From: Clostridiales bacterium
GTDB taxonomy: Bacteria > Bacillota > Clostridia > Lachnospirales > Lachnospiraceae
Assembly (NCBI GenBank): GCA_018374355.1
Contig: JAHAFI010000055.1
Coordinates: 1 to 8,991 of the forward strand
DNA: 8,991 bases
Direction of reading: 5' to 3'
Below, in pieces: positions 1 through 5,683 of this stretch; positions within the stretch are counted from its first letter, which is position 1, and each line of letters opens with the position of its first letter. Both the position numbers and the translations under genes were made by a program. The notes under the pieces were generated by a model. It had not been told where the DNA came from. It made no database searches and saw only the letters and a list, made by a program, of their open reading frames with translations.

Positions 1-124
1 ATTCCGCGAGGTGTTTTCGCGCAGATTGCGCGGAAATCCCGAGACATACAGCGCCAAAATGTGATGAAATCACATTTTGTGTGCATCGCGAAGCGTGTTG
101 CTGTGAACGGAGTGAACAGTAATC
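1..124. repeat. Palindromic intergenic repeat, left end cut by the window
   Basis: This stretch has no coding potential that I can support and is built of short inverted repeats. TTCCGCG at 2-8 pairs with CGCGGAA at 29-35, GCGC at 19-22 with GCGC at 28-31, and CAAAATGTGA at 55-64 pairs perfectly with TCACATTTTG at 70-79 around a five-base loop. A near-palindrome built on CTGTGAAC / GTGAACAG lies around 101-120. The GC-rich palindromic style, different from the flanking AT-rich leader, suggests an interspersed repeat of the kind scattered between genes in Lachnospiraceae. That it is multi-copy is an inference, since only one copy is visible here. Confidence 0.5.
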
Positions 125-162
125 AAAAAGCGTGGGAATACAGATTATTCCTGCGCTTTTTT
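125..162. terminator. Strong hairpin terminator, probably bidirectional
   Basis: A 16-base left arm (125-140) pairs with 146-161 over a five-base loop, CAGAT. All positions pair if two G-U wobbles are allowed. The right arm ends in a run of T (157-162), and the left arm begins with a run of A, so it can also work on the other strand. It ends a transcript from the gene left of the window and insulates the promoter that starts two bases later. Confidence 0.85.
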
Positions 163-163
163 C

Positions 164-192
164 TTGACAGGGCGAATATGGGGGCTCATACT
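164..192 (+). promoter_or_regulatory. Promoter of the leader peptide and ABC exporter
   Basis: A perfect -35 box TTGACA (164-169) is followed after 17 bases by CATACT (187-192), a four-of-six match to the -10 consensus. Transcription would start near 199, giving a leader of about 140 bases before the exporter start at 343. The promoter lies directly behind a terminator, so the exporter is its own transcription unit. Confidence 0.8.
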
Positions 193-229
193 ATAGATAA
201 CGAAAAAATTGTAAAGTGAGGTAACTGGT

Positions 230-256
230 ATGGTGAAACGTTGGATTTCCTTCTAG
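230..256 (+). CDS. Putative 8-residue leader peptide MVKRWISF
   Basis: An ATG at 230 opens the frame MVKRWISF, closed by TAG at 254-256. GAGGT at 218-222 forms a good ribosome binding site seven bases upstream, and the promoter start is about 30 bases upstream. The last four codons run through the left arm (246-255) of a perfect 10-bp hairpin. A ribosome translating or stalling here would keep that hairpin open. This is the arrangement of regulatory leader peptides in front of antibiotic-inducible genes such as ermC, and of the B. subtilis bmrCD exporter (the latter acting at transcription). The peptide sequence matches no arrest peptide that I know, so the inducer is unknown. Translation and function are inferred from position, ribosome binding site and RNA folding. 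Confidence 0.6.
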   Translation: MVKRWISF

Positions 257-333
257 CATAATAGAAGGAAAAAGAAAGACCTCCTTCTATTATTGCGTAA
301 TTCGATTCTTGTATAACGCTGTAAAATAGGAGG
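246..333 (+). promoter_or_regulatory. Candidate translation attenuator in the exporter 5' leader
   Basis: Four segments can pair in two exclusive ways. Segment A (246-255) pairs with B (262-271) in a perfect 10-bp hairpin. B (258-269) can instead pair with C (282-293) in a perfect 12-bp hairpin. C also contains CCTCCT (280-285), the exact complement of AGGAGG (328-333), the exporter ribosome binding site D. An alternative C:D helix uses 280-283 with 330-333 and 287-291 with 325-329. A small helix, GCGT 295-298 with ACGC 316-319, closes the space between. A:B plus C:D would hide the ribosome binding site, and B:C would free it. Neither hairpin is followed by a T run, so control would act on translation. 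The pairings are read from the sequence; the switching is inferred. Confidence 0.6.
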
Positions 334-342
334 AAATAATAA

Positions 343-1935
343 ATGAATAAATATATAAAAAATCACAGGGTATCTTTGTGGAGCGCGGTTTTCTGCGTGT
401 TTTTGAGCAGTGTCTGTGCAGTCACCCTGCAGTTTTTCAAGGGAAATGTTCTTGATTATGCGATTGCGGGAGCGGTAAAAGATACGATTTGCTATGCTTT
501 GCTGCTGATCGGTTTCATTCTGCTGGAAGTTTTGTTTTTTTACTGTCACGGGCGGCTGAGTTCCGGGTTTGTGGTTTCGTGTACCAGAGACCTGAAAGCA
601 GACATTTTTGAGGGCATTTTGCATTGCAGTGTTCCGCTTTACAGGAAGGATCCCCAGGGAACGTATATCTCCAGGTATACGAACGAAGCGGATCTGATCA
701 AAGAAAGAAGATTTTCCATGATTCCTGCATTCTGGGAGATTTTCTTTAAGATTTTGTTTGTGAGCGCGGCGTTGTTTCTTCTGGACTGGAGACTGGCGCT
801 GATTACGCTGTTTCTGCTTTCCACACCGCTTTATGTGCCGAAGCTGATTGAGCATAAGATTCAGACTGTACAGAATGCTTATATCAAAGCGTCAGAAGAA
901 AATCTTACCCTGTTGAATGACTGGCTTACGGGATTTGAGACGATTAAGAACTTTTCCATAGAGAAGCAGATTCTGAAAAAATTTCATGATTCCAATGATA
1001 CGGCGATGGACTGTCTGCTCTCTGATTTGCAGGTCGGAGAGACAGCAAGACTGATTACGACTTTGATTTCCTATCTCTCGTATTTCATTGTGCTTGCCTG
1101 CGCCGCAGGACTGGTACTGGCCGGTGATTTCTCAGCAGGTGATTTTTTCGTGGCGATCGGGATGATTGACCAGCTTTCCTATCCGCTGATTGCTTTGTCG
1201 GGAATTATCCGGCAGCTGCTTGCAGTGCGTCCTGCTTGTGAGAAAATGGAAGGGTTTTTGAAGGAATGTAAAGCCGATGAACGGCGGGAAAGTCCGAAGG
1301 TTATGCAGAAGGCGATTGAGTTTACGGACGTGGATTTTGCTTATGAGCAGGAGCATCCGCTGTTATCCCATTTCAATCTGCGGCTGGAAAAAGGAAAGCG
1401 ATATCTTTTGAAAGGACCCAGTGGAAGCGGGAAAACGACAGTGACCAATCTGTTACTTCGTTATTGTAATCCAACTTGTGGGTTGATTACTCTTGACGGA
1501 CAATCCATGCTGGAATACACAGATGCCAGTGATTTGATCACTGTCGTGAGACAGGAAGCTGTTTTGTTTTATGATACTCTGAGAAATAATCTCTCCATGT
1601 ATCAGGATGTTTCGGATGTGCGTTTGAAAGAAACTTTGAATCTGGTCGGACTTTCAGCATTTGCAAATGAGGAAGCGCTGGACGGAATGGTAACCCAGGG
1701 AGGGACGAATTTCTCCGGCGGAGAGAAAAAACGAATTTGCCTTGCCAGGGCATTGCTGAGAGATACCCCGGTGCTGATTCTGGATGAACCGCTGGCCAAT
1801 CTGGACGATTCTTCAGCACAGTTGATTGAAAAACTGATCTTTTCGATCCGAAACAAGACGATTCTGGTTGTGTCACATCAGTTTACTGAGGAAAATCTGG
1901 GGAGATTTCAGGAAGTGATTGACTTGAGAAAGTGA
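343..1935 (+). CDS. ABC exporter half-transporter (fused membrane and ATPase domains)
   Basis: This 530-residue protein has an ABC-exporter membrane domain (about 1-300, with hydrophobic segments near 12-32, 50-68, 130-165 and 238-290) followed by a complete ATPase domain. The ATPase has an aromatic A-loop Tyr at 334, Walker A GPSGSGKT at 358-365, Q-loop Gln 404, signature FSGGE at 457-461 (variant of LSGGQ), Walker B VLILDE at 477-482, D-loop ANLD and switch His 512. All catalytic residues are present. It would work as a dimer in the cytoplasmic membrane and export a substrate by ATP hydrolysis. As no partner gene is adjacent, a homodimer is likely. At 530 residues it is slightly short for the family (usually about 570-600). 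The start is fixed by AGGAGG at 328-333, nine bases upstream. The leader upstream suggests induction by translation stress. The substrate cannot be read from sequence. Confidence 0.9.
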   Translation: MNKYIKNHRVSLWSAVFCVFLSSVCAVTLQFFKGNVLDYAIAGAVKDTICYALLLIGFILLEVLFFYCHGRLSSGFVVSCTRDLKADIFEGILHCSVPLYRKDPQGTYISRYTNEADLIKERRFSMIPAFWEIFFKILFVSAALFLLDWRLALITLFLLSTPLYVPKLIEHKIQTVQNAYIKASEENLTLLNDWLTGFETIKNFSIEKQILKKFHDSNDTAMDCLLSDLQVGETARLITTLISYLSYFIVLACAAGLVLAGDFSAGDFFVAIGMIDQLSYPLIALSGIIRQLLAVRPACEKMEGFLKECKADERRESPKVMQKAIEFTDVDFAYEQEHPLLSHFNLRLEKGKRYLLKGPSGSGKTTVTNLLLRYCNPTCGLITLDGQSMLEYTDASDLITVVRQEAVLFYDTLRNNLSMYQDVSDVRLKETLNLVGLSAFANEEALDGMVTQGGTNFSGGEKKRICLARALLRDTPVLILDEPLANLDDSSAQLIEKLIFSIRNKTILVVSHQFTEENLGRFQEVIDLRK

Positions 1936-1941
1936 TTTATT

Positions 1942-2068
1942 CCCGCAGGCAACGAGCCAAGCGGATATGCTTGCATATCCATTTGGCGACTGCTGCGAGG
2001 GTCAAATACCCCGCTGCTCTGCAGCGCTACAAATTTGATGCCCCGTTGCTTGCAGCGGGGTTTTTGAC
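1942..2068 (+). repeat. Cluster of nested hairpins behind the exporter gene
   Basis: Starting seven bases after the exporter stop, this stretch is almost wholly self-complementary. Hairpin 1 has CGCAG 1944-1948 with CTGCG 1993-1997, GCCAA 1956-1960 with TTGGC 1983-1987, and GGATATGC 1963-1970 with GCATATCC 1973-1980. Hairpin 2 has TCAAAT 2002-2007 with ATTTGA 2033-2038 and CGCTGC 2012-2017 with GCAGCG 2021-2026. Hairpin 3 is the terminator at 2041-2065. In addition, 2001-2017 can pair with 2052-2068 at 16 of 17 positions. An open frame crosses it (1932-2132), but it only reads through the stems and has no ribosome binding site. It resembles an interspersed repeat. The rest of the gap (2069-2216) shows no gene or clear signal. 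Confidence 0.65.
2041..2065 (+). terminator. Rho-independent terminator of the ABC exporter
   Basis: CCCCGTTG at 2041-2048 pairs with CAGCGGGG at 2053-2060, with one G-U wobble and a tight loop. Five T follow at 2061-2065. The GC-rich stem and T run make it the likely end of the exporter transcript. Confidence 0.85.
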
Positions 2069-2216
2069 TGAAAAAAATATCCCCGGGGGAGGCTTGCGGA
2101 AAGCAGAAACAGCGATTATGATAGCTGTATAAGTAATGTCAATGCTTTTTGCAATCCTCCACATTTAAGTGAAAAGCAGCTTATAAATGAAAACAAAACA
2201 TCCTTAAAGTTTTATA

Positions 2217-2253
2217 CACAAAACCAGCTTCATCATATGGAGCTGGTTTTGTG
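2217..2253. terminator. Long perfect hairpin, probable bidirectional terminator
   Basis: CACAAAACCAGCT at 2217-2229 pairs perfectly over 13 bases with 2241-2253. The loop can add CAT 2231-2233 with ATG 2237-2239 and a wobble pair. TTTT sits on the right arm and AAAA on the left, so it can act on both strands. It lies between the exporter terminator and the next promoter, and there is no intact gene just upstream for it to serve. Confidence 0.65.
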
Positions 2254-2285
2254 CTAATATTTATATGTAAAATGCAAACTATATA

Positions 2286-2314
2286 TTGATTTTATTAAAG
2301 AGTCATGGTATACT
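2286..2314 (+). promoter_or_regulatory. Promoter of the Rpn nuclease gene
   Basis: TTGATT (2286-2291) and TATACT (2309-2314) are separated by 17 bases. TGG directly before the -10 box adds an extended -10 element. Transcription would start near 2321, giving an untranslated leader of about 94 bases that contains a weak inverted repeat, CAGAA 2325-2329 with TTCTG 2333-2337. Confidence 0.8.
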
Positions 2315-2414
2315 GACTTTATCTCAGAAGCATTCTGTTTCTGAAAAACGGATCTGGCAAGTCAGCCACAATCCCCAAATGTAAAAGATGGTAAAAATTG
2401 AATACGGAGGAAAA

Positions 2415-3374
2415 ATGGCAAAAGGTGATATTATATTGAAAAAGTATTTGTCAGACAAGGTCCGGTTTGCCGATTTGATAAATGGGAGCCTTTTTGACGG
2501 AAAACAGATTGTTAAACCTGAAAATTTGACACAATTGAGCGGAGAAGCGGATATATACCTCGCTGACCAGCGCGGACGTACGAAAGGATTAATGCGCTAT
2601 CGGGATATTGTCATGAAAGCTGATTTTGGGTTATGGTTTGGCATTCTTGCAGAAGAAAACCAAATGAAAATACATTATGCAATGCCTGTACGGAATATGC
2701 TTTATGATGCATTAAGCTACACGGAGCAGGTGGAACAACTGAAAAAGGCACATCACCGAAAGAGAGATCCCATGACAGGAGAAGAATTTTTGTCAGGGAT
2801 GAAGAAAGAGGACACTCTTATTCCTGTTGTTACTCTGGTAGTCTACTATGGGGAGGAAGAATGGGATGGAAATCTGGATTTATATGGGATGATGGGAATA
2901 AAACAAGAACATCCTTTTCGGAAGGAAATTCAGGCCGTTCTTCCCAATTATAAGATTAATCTGCTGCATGCCGGAAACATAGAAAAGCTGGAAAACTATA
3001 AATCAAGTTTACAGTTGGTATTCGGAATGCTAAAATACAAATCAGATAAATTCAAATTGAATGAATACATAAACAAAAATCGTGAAGTATTGGAAACGAT
3101 GGATGAGGAAACTTATCAAGTAATTGGCGTGCTGCTTCATGAGGAAGCACGTTTGAAAAAATATAAGAAAAATGAAAAGGTGGGATTCAATATGTGCAGG
3201 GCAATTGAAGAAATGATACAGGATGGAAGAAATGATGGACGAAACGATGGAATAAAAGAAGAAAAATTTCGTATCGCCAAAGAATTAAAAGGAATTTTAC
3301 CGGATGAAGTAATCTCAGAAAAAACAAAGCTTCCATTGGAAATTGTAAAAAGTCTGCGGACGGAGCTATCATAA
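2415..3374 (+). CDS. Rpn-family PD-(D/E)XK nuclease (putative transposase family, YhgA-like)
   Basis: The 319-residue protein matches the Rpn (recombination-promoting nuclease) / YhgA-like family in its order of features: an N-terminal KKYLSDKVRFADLIN segment, RYRD at 61-64, a beta-strand GILAEENQ at 76-83 giving a D...ExQ-type PD-(D/E)XK active site (Asp 64, Glu 81, Gln 83), IHYAMPVRNMLYDAL at 86-100, and VVTLVVYYG at 138-146. The C-terminal tail has a four-residue repeat, GRND twice, at 271-278. Rpn proteins cut DNA, and those studied in E. coli act as toxins with anti-phage effect. The start at 2415 is preferred because GGAGG lies at 2406-2410. The upstream in-frame ATG at 2388 has no binding site. 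The gene is visibly more A/T-rich than the alpha-glucosidase and rqcH, which fits horizontal acquisition. Its promoter is 2286-2314. Confidence 0.88.
   Translation: MAKGDIILKKYLSDKVRFADLINGSLFDGKQIVKPENLTQLSGEADIYLADQRGRTKGLMRYRDIVMKADFGLWFGILAEENQMKIHYAMPVRNMLYDALSYTEQVEQLKKAHHRKRDPMTGEEFLSGMKKEDTLIPVVTLVVYYGEEEWDGNLDLYGMMGIKQEHPFRKEIQAVLPNYKINLLHAGNIEKLENYKSSLQLVFGMLKYKSDKFKLNEYINKNREVLETMDEETYQVIGVLLHEEARLKKYKKNEKVGFNMCRAIEEMIQDGRNDGRNDGIKEEKFRIAKELKGILPDEVISEKTKLPLEIVKSLRTELS
3192..3374 (+). CDS. Putative intragenic RpnS-like antitoxin (C-terminal frame of the Rpn gene)
   Basis: An internal ATG at 3192 is in frame with the Rpn gene (its residue 260) and is preceded by AAAGGTGG at 3176-3183, a seven-of-eight match to the ideal ribosome binding site, eight bases upstream. 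The product would be 60 residues, starting MCRAIEEMIQ, carrying both GRND repeats and the C-terminal helices, without nuclease residues. In E. coli, Rpn genes encode such separately translated C-terminal proteins (RpnS). They bind and block the full-length toxin, and their helix carries four-residue repeats of varying number. The layout here matches that pattern. A possible -10 box TATAAG lies at 3162-3167 with no good -35 box. Separate translation is inferred. Confidence 0.5.
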   Translation: MCRAIEEMIQDGRNDGRNDGIKEEKFRIAKELKGILPDEVISEKTKLPLEIVKSLRTELS

Positions 3375-3453
3375 AAGCCATGGCAGCTTTGCTTTGTGTG
3401 ACTGGTGCCGGAAACTATCTTCGAAAAATTAAAAACGAAAAGAGAGCAATCTG

Positions 3454-3462
3454 TGATATAAT
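3454..3462 (+). promoter_or_regulatory. Extended -10 promoter of the alpha-glucosidase gene
   Basis: TGA directly before a perfect TATAAT (3457-3462) forms an extended -10 element. No convincing -35 box is present at the usual distance (3434-3439 reads AACGAA), as is often seen with extended -10 promoters. Transcription would start near 3469, about 28 bases before the ATG. An inverted repeat, GATATAA 3455-3461 with TTATATC 3474-3480, spans the -10 box and start point and could be an operator. No clear catabolite-response (cre) site was found. Confidence 0.6.
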
Positions 3463-3497
3463 AGACATATCTTTTATATCGAAAGGAAGGGAGCAAT

Positions 3498-5141
3498 ATG
3501 AAACACAAAAAAGACTGGTTTAAAGACCTTGTCATTTACCAGATCTATCCCCGGAGCTTTATGGACGGAAACGGAGACGGAATCGGTGATCTGCAGGGCA
3601 TGATTGAAAAACTGGATTATCTGAAGGAACTGGGAGTCAATGCGGTATGGATGTCCCCGGTGTATGCATCCCCAAACGTGGATAATGGATATGATATCTC
3701 TGATTACCGTAAGATTATGGAAGAATTCGGAACCATGGAGGAATGGGAAGCTTTCCGTGACGGCGCCCACGAGAGAGGCATCGCAATTATCATGGATCTG
3801 GTGCTCAATCATTCCTCCGATCTTCACCCTTGGTTTGTGGAATCCCGAAAATCCAGAACGAACCAATACAGTGATTACTATATCTGGAGAGATCCGTCAG
3901 AGGACGGCGGCGCCCCCAACCAATGGCAGTCCGTATTCGGCGGCAGCGCATGGGAATATGTGCCGGAACGGGGACAGTATTATCTGCACTTTTTTGCAAA
4001 AGAGCAGCCGGATCTAAACTGGGAGAACGAAACCGCGAGGGAAGATATCTTTGATATTATCCGTTTCTGGAATGAAAAAGGAGTAGATGGCTATCGAATC
4101 GATGCAATCAGCTATCTGGATAAAGGATTGGACGGAAGGGCTGACATGAGTCAACTGTTCGGAACTACGTCCTGCGCCAATCTGGAAGGAACTCACCGCT
4201 ATATTCAGGAGATGATCCAAAAGACCATGCTGCCGGATCATCTGGTGACTATAGGCGAGGTAAATATTCTCAGCACGGAGGATACGGTAAAGTATACAGA
4301 TTCCTCCAGAGAAGAATTTGATATGGTCATTCCGTTTATTCCTCCCATTGTGGAAATCGAAACATGGTCTCCCCAAAACCTGAAAACAGGAATCACCGAA
4401 ACTTACGAGGCCACAAAGGAGAATTGCTGGTGGGCAAGATTTTTCAGCAATCACGACAAACCGAGACAGGTTTCCCTGTATGGAAACGATAAAATCTACT
4501 GGAAAGAATCCGCAAAAATGCTTGCCTCTTTCCTGCATACCCTTCCGGGTACCCCCTTTATCTATCAGGGAGAAGAGATTGGCATGACAAATATTCATCT
4601 TCCCACCATCGATGACTACGACGATATTGATACAAAAAATTATTATAAAACCAGAATCGAGGAGGGGATTTCGCCTGAAGAGGCGCTTTTTGCGGCCCAG
4701 AATATCAGCCGGGACAATGCCAGAACACCGATGCAGTGGGACGACACCCCAAACGGAGGATTTACTTCAGGAACTCCTTGGCTGGCGGTAAATGCCAATT
4801 ATTCCCGGATTAATGTAAAACAGCAGATGGAAGAGGAGGATTCAATTTTCCGGTTCTACCAGAAACTGATCCGTCTCAGAAAGGAACATCCCGTTCTGGT
4901 TCATGGAGATTTTCGTATGCTCTCCGAAGATGAAGGAGATGTCATCTGCTACACCAGAACCTTAGGGAAAGAAGTCTGGCTGGCCATACACAACTTTTCA
5001 AGTGAAAAACAGACATTCTCAAACGATCTTATGGAAGATGACTTTGAGGTGATTTTAACAAATTACGGAAGAAGCGGGACAGAAAAAGGATGCATCACGC
5101 TGGAACCTTATGAAACCTTTGTTCTGAAAAAACTTTGTTAA
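3498..5141 (+). CDS. GH13 alpha-glucosidase (oligo-1,6-glucosidase / maltase type)
   Basis: This 547-residue cytoplasmic enzyme (no signal peptide) hydrolyses alpha-glucosidic bonds at the non-reducing end of short malto- or isomalto-oligosaccharides. All GH13 regions are visible: a metal-binding loop DGNGDGIGD 23-31, region I DLVLNH 100-105, region V QPDLN 170-174 (typical of the oligo-1,6-glucosidase group), region II GYRIDA 198-203 with nucleophile Asp 202, region III GEV with acid/base Glu 254, and region IV NHD 318-320 with transition-state Asp 320. Length is normal (about 550-560). The residue after the nucleophile is Ala 203. In this subfamily Val there favours alpha-1,6 bonds and Ala or Thr favours alpha-1,4, so a maltase-like or mixed activity is likely. 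The ribosome binding site GGAAGG at 3485-3490 fixes the start. It stands alone, with no sugar transporter beside it. Trehalose-6-phosphate hydrolase is a less likely alternative. Confidence 0.92.
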   Translation: MKHKKDWFKDLVIYQIYPRSFMDGNGDGIGDLQGMIEKLDYLKELGVNAVWMSPVYASPNVDNGYDISDYRKIMEEFGTMEEWEAFRDGAHERGIAIIMDLVLNHSSDLHPWFVESRKSRTNQYSDYYIWRDPSEDGGAPNQWQSVFGGSAWEYVPERGQYYLHFFAKEQPDLNWENETAREDIFDIIRFWNEKGVDGYRIDAISYLDKGLDGRADMSQLFGTTSCANLEGTHRYIQEMIQKTMLPDHLVTIGEVNILSTEDTVKYTDSSREEFDMVIPFIPPIVEIETWSPQNLKTGITETYEATKENCWWARFFSNHDKPRQVSLYGNDKIYWKESAKMLASFLHTLPGTPFIYQGEEIGMTNIHLPTIDDYDDIDTKNYYKTRIEEGISPEEALFAAQNISRDNARTPMQWDDTPNGGFTSGTPWLAVNANYSRINVKQQMEEEDSIFRFYQKLIRLRKEHPVLVHGDFRMLSEDEGDVICYTRTLGKEVWLAIHNFSSEKQTFSNDLMEDDFEVILTNYGRSGTEKGCITLEPYETFVLKKLC

Positions 5142-5174
5142 AGAACATATTAAAACATATTAAAAAATATTGAA

Positions 5175-5216
5175 CTCGAAATTCTTGACCGATGTTGAAG
5201 AATTTCGGGTTTTTTT
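5175..5216 (+). terminator. Rho-independent terminator of the alpha-glucosidase gene
   Basis: A 12-bp stem (5175-5186 with 5198-5209, one wobble pair) encloses an 11-base loop and is followed by seven T at 5210-5216. It lies 33 bases behind the stop codon. Confidence 0.9.
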
Positions 5217-5223
5217 ATATAAT
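5195..5223 (+). promoter_or_regulatory. Promoter of the ArsR-family regulator, nested in the terminator
   Basis: TTGAAG (5195-5200) and a perfect TATAAT (5218-5223) are 17 bases apart. The -35 box overlaps the terminator loop and right arm, and the spacer includes the T run. Transcription would start near 5230, about 30 bases before the ATG at 5261. Confidence 0.7.
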
Positions 5224-5260
5224 AAAGTACAGAAATTCGTTACTCACTGGAGGAATGTTT

Positions 5261-5611
5261 ATGGGCAAAACAACTTTGGAGCAAAGAAAACATTTAGCGA
5301 AACGATTCGAAGCATGCCAACCCATTCTTTCCGCACTCGGAGATGAAAACAGACAGTTGATTATCAAGCTTCTGATGGAACGCTGCGGGGAAGGTGGTCT
5401 GCGTGTAGGAAGTATTCAGAAAAATACCAATATTTCCAGAAGCGCTGTTTCGCATCATTTAAAGGTATTGAAAAATGCAGGGATTATTATCATGCGTAAA
5501 GAAGGTACAATGAATTTCTATTGTCTGGATGCGGAAAGCAATAGTATTCGGGAAGTTATTGACTTTTGGAAGGATGTAGAAGAAATAATGAAATCCTGTT
5601 CCCAAAAGTAA
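5261..5611 (+). CDS. ArsR/SmtB-family winged-helix transcriptional regulator
   Basis: This 116-residue protein has the ArsR fold: helix ILSALGDENRQLIIKLLME at 22-40, recognition helix SRSAVSHHLKVL at 59-70, and a wing KEGTMNFYCL at 80-89. It would bind DNA as a dimer, usually as a repressor released by its signal. The metal-binding ELCVCD-type motif of classical ArsR/SmtB sensors is absent: the matching stretch reads LRVGSIQKNT (47-56), and the four Cys (19, 42, 88, 113) are scattered. It may therefore sense something other than arsenic, cadmium or zinc, possibly redox state. The start is ATG 5261, seven bases after TGGAGG (5248-5253). ATG 5255 is too close to that site, and starts further upstream would precede transcription. 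No target gene follows in the same direction; the next gene is convergent. Confidence 0.88.
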   Translation: MGKTTLEQRKHLAKRFEACQPILSALGDENRQLIIKLLMERCGEGGLRVGSIQKNTNISRSAVSHHLKVLKNAGIIIMRKEGTMNFYCLDAESNSIREVIDFWKDVEEIMKSCSQK

Positions 5612-5621
5612 ACAAAAACAG

Positions 5622-5643
5622 CAAGTATACAAAAGTATACTTG
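5622..5643. promoter_or_regulatory. Perfect inverted repeat, candidate operator
   Basis: CAAGTATAC (5622-5630) and GTATACTTG (5635-5643) form perfect 9-base arms around AAAA. It starts 11 bases after the regulator stop codon. There is no T run, so it is not a terminator. It overlaps the -35 box of a promoter-like element, which would suit a repressor site. It could be a site of the adjacent ArsR protein, but no similar motif appears in front of that gene. Confidence 0.5.
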
Positions 5644-5668
5644 AATACAACGATCTCCATATTAGAAT
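5641..5668 (+). promoter_or_regulatory. Possible orphan promoter
   Basis: TTGAAT (5641-5646) and TAGAAT (5663-5668) lie 16 bases apart. Transcription would begin near 5675 and run at once into the terminator hairpin, giving an RNA of only about 50 bases unless it reads through antisense to the ATPase gene. The region is A/T-rich, so a chance match is possible. Confidence 0.35.
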
Positions 5669-5683
5669 AATAAAATAATAGAA

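Noticed and set aside
258..294. 13-base complementarity between leader segment C (282-294) and 5674-5686, which could suggest a small RNA acting on the exporter leader
   Set aside because: About one 13-base match is expected by chance in a window this size counting both strands, and the motif is purine/A-rich. Worth recalling only if a transcript from 5675 is proven.
293..317. Second promoter (TTGCGT ... TATAAC) inside the exporter leader
   Set aside because: The boxes are only about 13 bases apart, too close for a sigma-A promoter.
1932..2132. 66-codon open frame behind the ABC exporter
   Set aside because: It overlaps the exporter stop, has no ribosome binding site, and reads straight through terminator stems; its composition follows the hairpins, not a protein.
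2388..2414. Upstream start (ATG 2388) for the Rpn nuclease
   Set aside because: No ribosome binding site precedes it, whereas ATG 2415 follows GGAGG and gives the family-typical N-terminus MAKGD.
3374..3390. Terminator behind the Rpn gene (AAAGC / GCTTT)
   Set aside because: Only a five-base stem with no proper T run; too weak to call, so read-through into the alpha-glucosidase gene is possible.
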